A DNA stretch of 64,000 nt from Bacillota bacterium (GTDB taxonomy: Bacteria; Bacillota; Clostridia; Acetivibrionales; JANLFN01). The notes beneath the pieces are model-generated. The model did not search any database and was not told the DNA's origin. It saw nothing but the letters and a program-made list of their open reading frames with translations. The first letter of the stretch is position 1. Each line of letters starts with the position of its first letter. The DNA lies in the NCBI GenBank assembly GCA_023397675.1, contig JAEWTV010000123.1:3684-67683 (forward strand), written 5' to 3'. Below are positions 52,531 to 61,699 of this stretch, one piece after another. The translations under genes and the position numbers were made by a program.

Positions 52531-52558
52531 TAAAAAACCCAGATTTTCCGGGTTTTTT
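52531..52558 (-). terminator. Terminator of clpB
   Basis: AAAAAACCC (52532-52540) pairs with GGGTTTTTT (52550-52558); the stem is short but flanked by A and T runs, 16 bases after the clpB stop codon. Confidence 0.75.
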
Positions 52559-52574
52559 ATTTAATAATATTCTT

Positions 52575-55166
52575 TTATTTGACTGAAATTTTAAGACATC
52601 CGTTCTCATGGTATATCTTTATAACTGAATTATCTTGTGCTTCGCCTCTAATAATAAGCTTTGCCACTTCAGTTTCAATATACTTCTGCATATATCTTTT
52701 AACAGGTCTTGCCCCATATAAGGGAGAATATGCGGAGTCTGCGATGAACTTTTTAGCTTGCTGATCAACCTCCAGAACGATTTTTCGTGCCTCAAGCCTT
52801 TTACTGACTTCACTCAAAGCCAGATCAATTATTTTTATAATTTCATCCTTTTGCAGAGGTTTAAACAATACAATTTCATCAATTCTGTTTAAAAATTCAG
52901 GCTTAAAATTCTTTTTCAGCTCTGACATAGTGCTGTCTTTAGCCTTTTCGTTTATATTGCCTTCCTTGTCTATACCCTCCAGCAGATACCCGCTTCCGAT
53001 ATTTGATGTCATTATTATAACAGTATTTTTAAAGCTTACTGTCCTCCCCTGGCTGTCTGTGAGTCTCCCGTCGTCAAGTATTTGAAGAAGAATATTAAAC
53101 ACATCAGGATGTGCCTTTTCGATTTCATCAAACAAGATAACACAAAATGGCTTTCTTCTGACAGCTTCAGTAAGCTGACCGCCTTCATCATATCCAACAT
53201 AACCGGGAGGTGCGCCTATAAGCCTTGCAACCGTATGCTTTTCCATATATTCACTCATATCTATCCTGACAATGTTTTCTTCACTGTCGAATAACGCCTG
53301 GGATAAGGCTTTTGCAAGTTCTGTTTTACCTACTCCCGTAGGCCCGAGGAATATGAAAGAACCAATGGGCTTTGTTATGTCCTTCAGACCTGACCTTGCT
53401 CTTAATACCGCATCTGAAACTGCTGTAACAGCTTCATCCTGGCCTATAACTCTTTTATGAAGAATTCCTTCTAGATTCAGAAGCTTATCTTTTTCATTCT
53501 CCACGAGCTTTGTAACAGGAATCCCTGTCCATCTTGAGACAATTTCTGATATTTCCTCCTCAGAAACCTCTTCCTTAAGAAGCCTTCTCCCATTTGACAG
53601 CTGTCTTGTCTTTTCCTCCTCAAGAGCTTTCTCAAGCTCAGGCAGCTTCCCGTGCTTTAGGATTGCCAGTTCATTAAGGTCATATCTTCGTTCCGCAGCT
53701 TCTATTTCTCTTTTTACAGCCTCTATCTGTTCCTTTAAATCCTTTTCCTTCTTTATATTTTCTTTTTCAAGCTCCCACTGTGCCTTCATTCCGGAAGCCT
53801 TGTCCTTTAATGAATAGATTTCTTTTTCTATAACATTGAGCCGTTCCAATGAAGCTGGGTCGGTTTCTTTCTTCAATGCCTGCTGCTCGATTTCAAGCTG
53901 CATTATTCTTCTCATTATCTCATCCAGTTCCGCAGGCATGCTGTCTATTTCAGTCCTTATCATAGCTGCAGCCTCATCCATAAGGTCTATAGCCTTATCA
54001 GGAAGAAACCTGTCGCTTATATACCTGTTGGACAGTACAGAACACGCAATTATGGCGTTATCGGTAATCCTGACTCCGTGATGAATTTCAAATTTTTCCT
54101 TTAAGCCCCTCAGTATTGAAATAGTGTCTTCAACAGTAGGCTGATCAACCATTACAGGCTGAAATCTTCTTTCCAGTGCTGCATCCTTTTCTATATATTT
54201 TCTGTATTCATCGAGAGTTGTAGCCCCGATACAATGTAACTCGCCCCTGGCAAGCATAGGCTTGAGGATATTTCCCGCATCCATGGAACCTTCCGTCTTT
54301 CCGGCGCCTACAATATTATGAAGCTCATCAATAAAAAGAATAATCCTTCCATCAGATTTCTCAACCTCTGTCAAAACAGATTTTAGTCTTTCTTCGAATT
54401 CACCTCTGTATTTGGCGCCTGCAATCAGTGAGCCCATATCCAGTGCAAAAATAGTCTTGTTCTTAAGACTTTCTGGTACATCGCCTTTAAGAATACGCTG
54501 TGCTAGTCCTTCAACAACCGCAGTCTTACCTACTCCCGGTTCTCCTATCAGCACAGGATTGTTCTTGGTTCTTCTTGACAATATCCTTATAACACGCCTA
54601 ATTTCAGTGTCTCGGCCGATAACCGGGTCCATTTTGCCCAGTCTTGCCTGTTCAACAAGGTCTCTGCCAAATCTTCTCAGGGCTTCATAGGTCTCTTCGG
54701 GGTTTTTGGATGTTATGCGCTGGTTGCTTCTCACCTTGCTTAAGGCATTCAAAAACTTCTCAAGTGTTATTCCATCCCTTGTAAAAATCGCTGCTGAAGG
54801 AGTTTTACGCTCTTTTAACAGAGCGATATAAATATGCTCCACACTTGTATACTCATCCTTAAATTTTCTGGCTTCATCCTCTGCGCTAAGCAGTATTTCA
54901 TTCAGCCTTCTGGAGGCATAAAGGTTTGCGGTATTTCCGAATACCTTCGGAAGTTTTTCAAGCTCGCGTTCAACATCCTTTATCAAAAGCGAAACATTCT
55001 CACCTATAAAGCTGATAAGTCTGGGGATTATACCTTCTTCCTGGCTTAAAAGTGCCAGGTGAAGGTGTTCACCATCTACCTGCTGATGACCGTATCTTAA
55101 TGCTGTTTCCTGAGCGGCGCCTATTGCTTCCGCCGCTTTTTCTGTAAATTTATCCTGATTCAAAAA
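52575..55166 (-). CDS. clpB: ATP-dependent chaperone ClpB
   Basis: The roughly 863-residue disaggregase has the Clp N-domain pair at about 1-145, NBD1 with GEPGVGKTAVVEGLAQRI at about 202-219, the coiled-coil middle domain at about 400-520 that marks ClpB and separates it from ClpC, and NBD2 with LGPTGVGKTELAKALSQAL at about 602-620. It resolves protein aggregates together with DnaK. TTG 55166 is preferred: AGGTGGTGA lies at the right distance and the protein then opens NQDKFTEKAAEAI like other ClpB; GTG 55175 is the alternative and overlaps that site. A CtsR box lies upstream. Confidence 0.95.
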   Translation of the reverse strand, partial: FLNQDKFTEKAAEAIGAAQETALRYGHQQVDGEHLHLALLSQEEGIIPRLISFIGENVSLLIKDVERELEKLPKVFGNTANLYASRRLNEILLSAEDEARKFKDEYTSVEHIYIALLKERKTPSAAIFTRDGITLEKFLNALSKVRSNQRITSKNPEETYEALRRFGRDLVEQARLGKMDPVIGRDTEIRRVIRILSRRTKNNPVLIGEPGVGKTAVVEGLAQRILKGDVPESLKNKTIFALDMGSLIAGAKYRGEFEERLKSVLTEVEKSDGRIILFIDELHNIVGAGKTEGSMDAGNILKPMLARGELHCIGATTLDEYRKYIEKDAALERRFQPVMVDQPTVEDTISILRGLKEKFEIHHGVRITDNAIIACSVLSNRYISDRFLPDKAIDLMDEAAAMIRTEIDSMPAELDEIMRRIMQLEIEQQALKKETDPASLERLNVIEKEIYSLKDKASGMKAQWELEKENIKKEKDLKEQIEAVKREIEAAERRYDLNELAILKHGKLPELEKALEEEKTRQLSNGRRLLKEEVSEEEISEIVSRWTGIPVTKLVENEKDKLLNLEGILHKRVIGQDEAVTAVSDAVLRARSGLKDITKPIGSFIFLGPTGVGKTELAKALSQALFDSEENIVRIDMSEYMEKHTVARLIGAPPGYVGYDEGGQLTEAVRRKPFCVILFDEIEKAHPDVFNILLQILDDGRLTDSQGRTVSFKNTVIIMTSNIGSGYLLEGIDKEGNINEKAKDSTMSELKKNFKPEFLNRIDEIVLFKPLQKDEIIKIIDLALSEVSKRLEARKIVLEVDQQAKKFIADSAYSPLYGARPVKRYMQKYIETEVAKLIIRGEAQDNSVIKIYHENGCLKISVK

Positions 55167-55220
55167 AATCACCACCTATTATATAAATTTTATCTAAATT
55201 AAGATTAATTCTTGGTTGAC

Positions 55221-55237
55221 TTTGACTTTCCTTGACC
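55221..55237 (-). promoter_or_regulatory. CtsR-type operator of clpB
   Basis: The minus strand reads GGTCAAG-GAA-AGTCAAA, one mismatch from the CtsR consensus of tandem RGTCAAA heptads separated by NAN. It lies just downstream of the -10 element, where a bound repressor would block transcription, so control by heat or protein stress through CtsR is expected. Confidence 0.8.
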
Positions 55238-55244
55238 TATTCTT

Positions 55245-55273
55245 ATTATATCCACTTTCCAGCAATAAATCAA
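55245..55273 (-). promoter_or_regulatory. Sigma-A promoter of clpB
   Basis: On the minus strand TTGATT (55273-55268) and TATAAT (55250-55245) are separated by 17 bases, and transcription would start inside or next to the CtsR box. Confidence 0.75.
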
Positions 55274-55296
55274 TAAGGATTTAATGCAAAATATAG

Positions 55297-55330
55297 AAAA
55301 CACCTGAACCAATGATGGCGCAGGTGTTTT
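55297..55330 (-). terminator. Terminator of the SDR gene
   Basis: AAAACACCTG (55297-55306) and CAGGTGTTTT (55321-55330) are perfect arms, 15 bases after the stop codon and upstream of the clpB promoter. Confidence 0.85.
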
Positions 55331-55345
55331 ACCATGATATATATT

Positions 55346-56179
55346 CTAATAAAGTTTTCCGACGATATAGACAAGAAGTCTTGAAGGAACAAGCCTTCTG
55401 AGGAATGCAATTGCTTTATAGGATAATCCTACGGTTTTTCTTACCGGAGGATTTTTTCTGCTCATTATTCTTTTTACCACCTTCGCAACAATTAGAGGGT
55501 CTGGCCCATTCATTTCGGATTTAGCCATTGTTTCTATGGACTTTGAAAATTTATTGTAGTAAACCGAGTCCTGACTGGCAGCCTTAGCATTCTGCCTGCT
55601 GCCGGTAAAACCTGTTTTAGTATCACCGGGTTCTACAAGGGACACTTTAATTCCAAACTGGGCAAGCTCTATACGCATTGCTTCAGTCATTGCTTCCAGT
55701 GCATATTTGCTTGCACTGTACATGGATTGGTATGGTATGGAAATCAGTCCAGCCACTGATGAAACATTGATTATCAGTCCTTTTTTCTGGCTTCTCATTA
55801 CAGGTATGACATTCCTGCACATTCTATGTACTCCAAAGAAATTGGTATCAAACTGTCCAAAGGCTTCCGACGGGTCGGTATCCTCTACCGAACCGGCAAT
55901 TCCGTTACCGGCATTGTTAATAAGTACATCTATTGTGCCCTCTTGTGATGTTACATAATTAACAGCCTCAGTTACCGAAGCCTCATTACATACATCCAGC
56001 TTAACCATCTTAATAAAACCTTCACCCTCTGATGCAATAAGTTTTCCGTTTCCGCCCGGAACATTTCTTGATGTCCCGTAAACTTTAAACCCATTTTTCA
56101 TAAGATATTCGGCAATAGATTTCCCAATTCCGGAAGAAGCGCCAGTAACCAGTACGACGTTTCCATAAAGGTGTTTCAT
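55346..56179 (-). CDS. Short-chain dehydrogenase/reductase
   Basis: The 277-residue enzyme has the SDR NAD(P)-binding motif VLVTGASSGIGKSIAEYL at about 8-25, NNAGNG at about 87-92, catalytic Ser in INVSSVAGLISIPYQ at about 136-150 and the active-site YSASKYALE at about 153-161. The C-terminal basic hydrophobic stretch suggests loose membrane contact. ATG 56179 is chosen with GAGAGG upstream. The substrate is unknown. It is a single gene. The upstream interval 56180-56574 (395 bases) is AT-rich; it holds only a low-quality short frame that I reject, and the promoter of the next plus-strand gene. Confidence 0.88.
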   Translation of the reverse strand: MKHLYGNVVLVTGASSGIGKSIAEYLMKNGFKVYGTSRNVPGGNGKLIASEGEGFIKMVKLDVCNEASVTEAVNYVTSQEGTIDVLINNAGNGIAGSVEDTDPSEAFGQFDTNFFGVHRMCRNVIPVMRSQKKGLIINVSSVAGLISIPYQSMYSASKYALEAMTEAMRIELAQFGIKVSLVEPGDTKTGFTGSRQNAKAASQDSVYYNKFSKSIETMAKSEMNGPDPLIVAKVVKRIMSRKNPPVRKTVGLSYKAIAFLRRLVPSRLLVYIVGKLY

Positions 56180-56574
56180 AATGTATTTACCTCTCTCCAA
56201 TAATTTTTGGATTTTCAGATAAACTCATTATATATATGTATGGTTTGGTATGCAATATCATAAAAAACAAATAGTAAAAAGTAAGTATTATCAGACATTT
56301 GAAATATTATACCGTATTATGGTCAGGCAGCATTAATTGTCTTGCTATGCTTTGTTCAACCAAAGAATACAAAATAGCCTGTTTTTATTTGCAATTATGT
56401 GTTAAAATAGTTCTGTACGTTTTTTGGTACACTATGAAAAATTTATGTTTTATGAATCAGCATATATATGTTGCTTTACAAAATTTAACGCTACATATAT
56501 ATGGTACGTCTCTTTTAATATGACAATTTGATTAAGGCATCAACATTATATTCAAAAAGGGGAAAAATGCAAAG

Positions 56575-57750
56575 ATGGACATTTTTGAAAAGTGTGGGAA
56601 TTTTACCAGAGCAAGGGAAGCTATAGCAGCAGGAATTTATCCTTATTTCCATGTCCTTGAGTCTGGTCAGGATACTGAAGTAATAATTAATGGCAAAAGA
56701 ACAATAATGCTGGGTTCAAATAATTATCTTGGTCTGACATCTGACCCAAGGGTTAAGGAAGCAACTATAAAAGCTGTTGAAAAATATGGCTCCGGCTGCT
56801 CAGGTTCCAGATATATGAACGGTACCCTGGATTTACACGTTGAACTTGAGGAGCGTTTAGCTAAATTTGTGAGAAAAGAAGCATGTATGACATACAGTAC
56901 CGGATTCCAGACAAATCTTGGTATCCTTTCAACTATAGCCGGAAGAAACGATTACATAATATGTGATGAAAAAAATCATGCCAGCGTAGTTGACGGCTGC
57001 AGATTAAGCTTTGCAAAAGTATTAAAATACAAGCATCAGGATATGGAAGACCTTGAAAGAATACTTAAGAAAATACCTGAAGAAAATGGTATATTGATTG
57101 TTATCGATGGTGTTTTCAGTGTTGAAGGTGAAATTGCTGACCTTCCCAACATTGTAAGGTTGGCAAAAAAATATAATGCAAGAACAATGGTTGACGACGC
57201 ACATGGTTTTGGAGTATTGGGCAAGAGGGGTTCCGGTACGGCTGAACACTTTGGTCTTGAAAATGAAGTTGATATAGTTATGAGCACCTTCAGTAAATCA
57301 CTTGCAAGTCTTGGCGGATTTATTGCAGCAAGCGATGAAGTTATTCATTATGTTAAACATCATTCCAGACCTTTCATATTCAGTGCCTCCATTCCCCCGG
57401 CAAATGCTGCAGCTGCACTTGAAGCACTTAATATAATTGAGAAGGAACCCGAACGTATACAATGGCTTTGGGATAATGGAAGATATATGTATGAAGGCTT
57501 TAAAAAACTTAATATTCAGGTTGGAGAATTCTATGCCCCAATAATTCCTGTAATGACCTGGGAAAATGAACGTACTTTTATTGCTACCAAAATGCTGCTT
57601 GAAGAAGGCGTTTATGTAAATCCATTTATTGCACCTGGTGTACCTGAAGGTGAGGCTGTTTTGAGAACAAGCTTTACTTCGACACATACTAAGGAGCAGT
57701 TGGATTTTGCACTCAATGCTTTTGAAAAGGTATTTGCACAACTAAAATAA
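56575..57750 (+). CDS. Alpha-oxoamine synthase (KBL/BioF/SPT-like PLP enzyme)
   Basis: The 391-residue protein matches the alpha-oxoamine synthase family, which joins an amino acid and an acyl-CoA. It has MLGSNNYLGLTSDPRVKEA at about 44-62, GSGCSGSRYMNGT at about 73-85, VDDAHGFGVLGKRGSGTAEH at about 203-222 and the PLP-Lys in STFSKSLASLGGF at about 240-252. The family includes 2-amino-3-ketobutyrate CoA ligase, BioF and serine palmitoyltransferase; no bio or tdh gene is adjacent, so the substrate is open. AAGGGGAAA lies before ATG 56575. It is a single gene. Confidence 0.9.
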   Translation: MDIFEKCGNFTRAREAIAAGIYPYFHVLESGQDTEVIINGKRTIMLGSNNYLGLTSDPRVKEATIKAVEKYGSGCSGSRYMNGTLDLHVELEERLAKFVRKEACMTYSTGFQTNLGILSTIAGRNDYIICDEKNHASVVDGCRLSFAKVLKYKHQDMEDLERILKKIPEENGILIVIDGVFSVEGEIADLPNIVRLAKKYNARTMVDDAHGFGVLGKRGSGTAEHFGLENEVDIVMSTFSKSLASLGGFIAASDEVIHYVKHHSRPFIFSASIPPANAAAALEALNIIEKEPERIQWLWDNGRYMYEGFKKLNIQVGEFYAPIIPVMTWENERTFIATKMLLEEGVYVNPFIAPGVPEGEAVLRTSFTSTHTKEQLDFALNAFEKVFAQLK

Positions 57751-57757
57751 AAAATAT

Positions 57758-57783
57758 TAAAGCCCGGGAAACCGGGCTTTTTT
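57758..57783 (+). terminator. Terminator of the alpha-oxoamine synthase gene
   Basis: AAAGCCCGG and CCGGGCTTTTTT pair around GAAA and are followed by a T-run, directly after the stop codon; the hairpin may also serve the convergent nucleotidase gene. Confidence 0.9.
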
Positions 57784-57798
57784 GTTATGTATTTTTAC

Positions 57799-58707
57799 TT
57801 AAGTTTCATTTTTTACTCCGTAAAGCACCTGCCCAGTCGGTACAACACTTGAAGCAGGCTCACAGTAGGTATTCTGGTCATCAAAGTAAATATGTGGCTT
57901 GAAGATTTCAAGAATAGGAACCTTGCTCAAACCCCCAAGGAAAAAAGATTCATCTATATTTATTCCCCAGTGTCTGAGTGTCTTTATAGCCCTTTTATGT
58001 GACGGTGAGTTTCTGGCTGTTACCAAAGCAGTACGTATTGGCTTCTTTGGAGAGTTTTCGAACGCTTTTTGTATGTTGTTCAAACCCTGTAAAAAGTTTT
58101 TAAAAGGTCCAGGAGTCAATGGAATATCACTGTTGTCGCTTTCACTTTTCTTGAATTCCTCAAGTCCCTTTTCCTGAAAGATTTTTTCAGCCTCATCACT
58201 GAAAAGTACCGCATCACCATCAAAGGCTATTCTTAATTCTTCGGTATCATCATCGCGGTAATCCACACCTTTTAAAATAGCCGCAGCCGCAAAATTATTC
58301 TTAAGTGCAAGCCTTACATCTTCGTGTTCAGCAGACAGAAATAATGAAGAATTAAAAGCCCTTAAATATTCATAAGGCGCATGTCCGCTTGTAAAAGCGG
58401 CTCTTGTTATATTCAGATTGTATTTTTCTATTGAATTAAAAACGCGCAGACCAGTATTAGCGTTATTTCTTGAAACCAAAATTACTTCAAAGGCATTTTC
58501 ATCGCTGTCAGGATACTTTACATTAAGAAGTCTTTTAATAAGCGGGAAAGCGACTCCAGTACCTAAAACATTGTCTTCATGCATGGTCTGGTATTCTATG
58601 AAACTTGCAAGCCCTTCTTCACGATAAACCCTGTCACTGTCGTCCAAATCAAACAGTGCCCTTGAGGAAATAGCAATAACCATTTTATCTTCCAATACCC
58701 CAGGCAT
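57799..58707 (-). CDS. 5'-nucleotidase (NT5C1-like, PF06189 type)
   Basis: The 302-residue protein shows VIAISSRALFDLDDSDRVY at about 11-29, FPLIKRLLNVKYPD and NANTGLRVFNSIEKYNLNIT, and later RIAFDGDAVLFSDEAEK and a C-terminal YFDDQ. This is the pattern of the cytosolic 5'-nucleotidase group, which dephosphorylates nucleoside monophosphates. The ATG at 58707 is preferred with AAGGGGG six bases upstream; the ATG seven codons earlier lacks a site. It stands alone. The preferred nucleotide cannot be read from the sequence. Confidence 0.85.
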   Translation of the reverse strand: MPGVLEDKMVIAISSRALFDLDDSDRVYREEGLASFIEYQTMHEDNVLGTGVAFPLIKRLLNVKYPDSDENAFEVILVSRNNANTGLRVFNSIEKYNLNITRAAFTSGHAPYEYLRAFNSSLFLSAEHEDVRLALKNNFAAAAILKGVDYRDDDTEELRIAFDGDAVLFSDEAEKIFQEKGLEEFKKSESDNSDIPLTPGPFKNFLQGLNNIQKAFENSPKKPIRTALVTARNSPSHKRAIKTLRHWGINIDESFFLGGLSKVPILEIFKPHIYFDDQNTYCEPASSVVPTGQVLYGVKNET

Positions 58708-58783
58708 AATGAACCCCCTTAAGTTCACTTAATGTCTAATTTATTTTATCATTCTATATGGAATCGGGCAAACACTTATAGGA

Positions 58784-59299
58784 TCAAAGCTTTGAAAAAG
58801 TGCCGGAATACTTAACTACACCTCTTATATTGTCAAGAATCCCTTCTTTAAGTGGATTTACCATAAACACCTCATCCGGTACTGGGAAAGGTGGATGAAT
58901 ACCATTAAAGCGTGCAGTCTGGAAGCCGAACCTCGGATAAAAATCAGGAAGTCCAAGTACTACAACAAACAAAAAACCTTTTTGCCTGCATCTTTCAAGC
59001 CCCTGCCGCATCAGTTCCGAGCCTATTCCCTTGTTTTGGAACTCAGGTAATACTGCAAGCGATGATAAAGCCAGTGCTTCATATTTTTCCTTTTCATTTT
59101 CAACTGATATTACACTGAACAGAATGTGCCCTACTAATTCATTATCATATAGCGCAACAAGAGACAAATCAGTCAGAAACCCTTCAGAAAAACGGATTTT
59201 CTTTACCAGCTCGGCTTCCTTTGTTCGGTTGAAAGCTCTGAAATGAATCTCAAAAACCTTTTCATAGTCTTTGGAATTTTCGGTTCTAACAATAATCAT
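58784..59299 (-). CDS. GNAT-family N-acetyltransferase
   Basis: The 171-residue protein has the GNAT fold with VGHILFSVISVENEK at about 58-72, the acetyl-CoA loop LPEFQNKGIGSELMRQGLER at about 90-109 (R/Q-x-x-G-x-G/A), and a C-terminal FVVVLGLPDFYPRFGFQTAR of the YhbS-like type. ATG 59299 is chosen with GGAGG just upstream; the frame upstream of it is open for 30 codons without a site. The substrate is unknown. It lies between the nucleotidase gene and a second GNAT gene. Confidence 0.88.
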   Translation of the reverse strand: MIIVRTENSKDYEKVFEIHFRAFNRTKEAELVKKIRFSEGFLTDLSLVALYDNELVGHILFSVISVENEKEKYEALALSSLAVLPEFQNKGIGSELMRQGLERCRQKGFLFVVVLGLPDFYPRFGFQTARFNGIHPPFPVPDEVFMVNPLKEGILDNIRGVVKYSGTFSKL

Positions 59300-59442
59300 A
59301 CTTCCTCCATAGATAATACTTATAAGCATATTTCTGGAGCAACCCACAACAATATTAATATGTTTCCCAGATACTATTATTATTGACAATTCCTAATGGT
59401 TTTATATTGTTTGAAATATTAGATGCAATTAAATATTAAAAA

Positions 59443-59898
59443 TTACCTTAAATCCTTTATAAAACCGGTCTTTACTCCGCGCTTGAATCCGCAGCTTTCA
59501 TAAAAACTCATTACTCCCTCATCTTTTCTTCCAGTTAGAAGCATTACCTTGTAGCAGTTTTTGTCCTTAGCAAGCTGTATGGCTTTCTCAATAACTGTCT
59601 TTCCATACCCGCACTTCCTGTAGTCCTTATGTGTTATTACATTCTCTATTAAGGCGTATGGACGACCCCCGCGTGTTAAATTCTTAATTATTGCCACTGT
59701 ACATGATGAAACAAGTATCCCATCCTGTTCTGCAACTAAATAATAAAGATTAGGGTCGTTAATTATTTCGGACCATAGATTACTTAAATAAGCCTTATCA
59801 CGGATTTCCTCATCATCAACATTTAGCTGTTTGTATAAATTCATCAATTGGTCAAGTTCATTATTTTTAATCAATCTCACATTATCCGTAAAATCCAT
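59443..59898 (-). CDS. GNAT-family N-acetyltransferase (second)
   Basis: The 151-residue protein has a GNAT core: YYLVAEQDGILVSSCTVAII at about 52-71, IENVITHKDYRKCGYGKTVI at about 84-103 with the acetyl-CoA loop, and VMLLTGRKDEGVMSFYESCG at about 118-137. It resembles diamine or small-molecule acetyltransferases. GGGGGG lies upstream of the ATG. It is not a close copy of the GNAT gene at 58784-59299, so the pair is adjacent by chance or by shared regulation. The substrate is unknown. Confidence 0.88.
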   Translation of the reverse strand: MDFTDNVRLIKNNELDQLMNLYKQLNVDDEEIRDKAYLSNLWSEIINDPNLYYLVAEQDGILVSSCTVAIIKNLTRGGRPYALIENVITHKDYRKCGYGKTVIEKAIQLAKDKNCYKVMLLTGRKDEGVMSFYESCGFKRGVKTGFIKDLR

Positions 59899-60004
59899 AT
59901 TCCCCCCCTAATTTGCTATTGATAAATATTAGCAAATTATATATATCATTATAAACATATTTTTAAACGCTGTAAAAGATTAATAACATGGAATTTTGCA
60001 TATA

Positions 60005-60031
60005 AAAAAGCCCTGAAAGTCAGGGCTTTTT
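60005..60031 (-). terminator. Terminator of the AraC/GyrI-like gene
   Basis: AAAAAGCCCTGA and TCAGGGCTTTTT pair around AAG, ten bases after the stop codon. Confidence 0.9.
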
Positions 60032-60040
60032 ACTGGCAGC

Positions 60041-60949
60041 TTATTTATTAAGCAATCTTACAGGTCTTGCTTCAATATATCCTCTGTATCCCATTGGAGC
60101 CAGCTGGAACCTTGGACCATCCTCATCAGCATATTCGAAGCCGTAAATTTCGGGATTGTAATTTTTCATAATCTCCCACAAGTCTCCTATAGCTTCTTCG
60201 AACTTTTCATCATCATAAGGCTGACCCTGGAAAACCATCATTTTACATGGCGGAAGCTGTATTAGTTCAAATCCGTACGGTATTTCCCCTGAATAGTCCA
60301 TGGGCACTTCAACACCCTGGCAATAGGTGGAAGTTCCTGGAGTTCTCATGTTTTCAGGCATCCACATTCCTATCGGCTCATTCAGTGCTCCTTTAATGCT
60401 CGTGAGTTTATCCCAGACATCACAGCCTACTTCTTCACAGTATTCAAAATAATGAGTTGCCTTTTTTCCCCTCTTTAAAATAACTTTCCTGTCAGGCCTG
60501 TCAACCACCTGTACAAAAACTGTATTTGTGTTTGGTTTATTATTCATATAATCCTCCCCTTTTAGTAATCTGAGATAGTAATCACGGAAATCACCGGGCA
60601 TAAAAAGCTTCAATTCAGGCATGTTCTTACAGTAGCTTTTTGGAGTCATCCCAAAGTACTTTGAGAAAGCTCTGGTAAAACCTTCGTGCGAATCAAACAC
60701 AAAATCAAATGCCACATCAACTATTCTGGTGTCCTTTTCACGGAGCTTGACGGCTGCCTGCGACAAACGAAGGGCCCTAATGTATTCGAATGGAGTCATA
60801 CCCGTCATATCCTTGAAAAGACGTTCCATGTGCCATGGCGAATACCCTGAGGCATTTGCGAGCATGTATAGGGTTATCTGCTCATTAATGTGCTGTTCTA
60901 TAAACTCCTGAATTCTGCTTATTGCTTTTAATTTATCCCATATTTCCAT
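60041..60949 (-). CDS. AraC-family regulator with GyrI-like ligand domain
   Basis: The 302-residue protein has an N-terminal pair of helix-turn-helix motifs (ITLYMLANASGYSPWHMERL at about 25-44 and RIVDVAFDFVFDSHEGFTRA at about 76-95, FGMTPKSY), followed by a GyrI-like small-molecule-binding domain at about 140-300. This domain order (HTH first) is that of MarA/Rob-type regulators such as Rob and SoxS relatives with an effector domain. It probably senses a hydrophobic or cationic compound. It is a single gene with a terminator. Confidence 0.9.
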   Translation of the reverse strand: MEIWDKLKAISRIQEFIEQHINEQITLYMLANASGYSPWHMERLFKDMTGMTPFEYIRALRLSQAAVKLREKDTRIVDVAFDFVFDSHEGFTRAFSKYFGMTPKSYCKNMPELKLFMPGDFRDYYLRLLKGEDYMNNKPNTNTVFVQVVDRPDRKVILKRGKKATHYFEYCEEVGCDVWDKLTSIKGALNEPIGMWMPENMRTPGTSTYCQGVEVPMDYSGEIPYGFELIQLPPCKMMVFQGQPYDDEKFEEAIGDLWEIMKNYNPEIYGFEYADEDGPRFQLAPMGYRGYIEARPVRLLNK

Positions 60950-61030
60950 TTACTCACCTCTTAGTTAGAGGATACCATAAGGATATTATATCATTCTTGA
61001 CTTGTTTTGCTGTGTTTAAAGTATAAATTA

Positions 61031-61063
61031 AAAAGCACCAGGGATTATTATCTTCCCGGTGCT
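61031..61063 (-). terminator. Terminator of the coiled-coil gene
   Basis: On the minus strand AGCACCGGG and CCCTGGTGCT pair with a one-base bulge and are followed by TTTTTAATTT. Confidence 0.8.
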
Positions 61064-61079
61064 GATATATGCAATATAA

Positions 61080-61499
61080 TTATTTGCTGCCTTTAATCAC
61101 CTTAATCTCTACTTCCTGAGTGTCCAGCTTTGAAGACAGGTCCTTAACTTCGAATTTTAATTCTTTTACTTCTTCGTATGTTTGCTTATAACCGTCAAAT
61201 AAGGCTTTAGAGTTATTATCAAGCTTGTTTTCCAAGCAGATTATGTTATTATTCAAATGGGCCATGTTAGTTTCCATATTAACCATTCTAGATTCCATAC
61301 TGTTCATATTACTTTCCAAATGAACCATGTTAGATTCTAAATTAACCATTCTGGTTCCCATATGGTTCATGTTACCTTCCATACGGTTCATACTACTTTC
61401 TAAAGAATTTAATCTCTTGTCTGTCTCGCTTCTGAACTGAGACAGTTCACCGTAAATTTTACTCATCAGGTCGAACATTTTATCTTCCAACAAACACAC
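61080..61499 (-). CDS. Heptad-repeat coiled-coil protein (139 aa)
   Basis: Residues of about 25-95 consist of heptads with Met or Leu at the core positions and the recurring unit LESNM (for example MVNLESNMVHLESNMNSMES). The pattern is that of a long trimeric or tetrameric coiled coil. There is no signal peptide. The DNA shows matching 21-base periodicity (variants of TTCATATTACTTTCCA), so it may vary in length by slippage. The start is ambiguous: GTG at 61499, TTG at 61490 with AAGGGG upstream, or ATG at 61478. It has its own terminator. Such proteins are common in clostridia but their function is not established. Confidence 0.7.
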   Translation of the reverse strand: MCLLEDKMFDLMSKIYGELSQFRSETDKRLNSLESSMNRMEGNMNHMGTRMVNLESNMVHLESNMNSMESRMVNMETNMAHLNNNIICLENKLDNNSKALFDGYKQTYEEVKELKFEVKDLSSKLDTQEVEIKVIKGSK

Positions 61500-61540
61500 C
61501 CCTTTGCATAAAACATTTTATCAAAAGAAAAGGAAAATTG

Positions 61541-61594
61541 CTATAGGACATTTGGGGTATGTATCCGCTTTTGAAAAAGCGGAGTAAAACACAT
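61541..61594 (-). CDS. 17-residue ORF with strong ribosome binding site
   Basis: GAAAGGAGCTACGA lies directly upstream of ATG 61594; the frame encodes MCFTPLFQKRIHTPNVL and stops. The DNA contains a perfect inverted repeat CCGCTTTT-TC-AAAAGCGG inside the frame. It lies between the structured element and the coiled-coil gene. It may be a leader peptide or may be noncoding; I cannot decide. Confidence 0.3.
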   Translation of the reverse strand: MCFTPLFQKRIHTPNVL

Positions 61595-61699
61595 TCGTAG
61601 CTCCTTTCAAGTCATTATTAATGGATTAAAAGACTTTACTCAAATTTTCTCTAGGACCAAAACCCAAACCTTTTCTCCCGCTTTTGAGCCGGCCAAAAT

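Noticed and set aside
56299..56523. 74-codon plus-strand frame upstream of the alpha-oxoamine synthase
   Set aside because: No Shine-Dalgarno, unusual Cys/Tyr-rich composition and AT-rich promoter-like DNA.
61250..61400. Regularly spaced short repeats, considered as a CRISPR array
   Set aside because: The 21-base period is in frame with coiled-coil heptads, and there are no conserved repeats of 24-37 bases with unique spacers.
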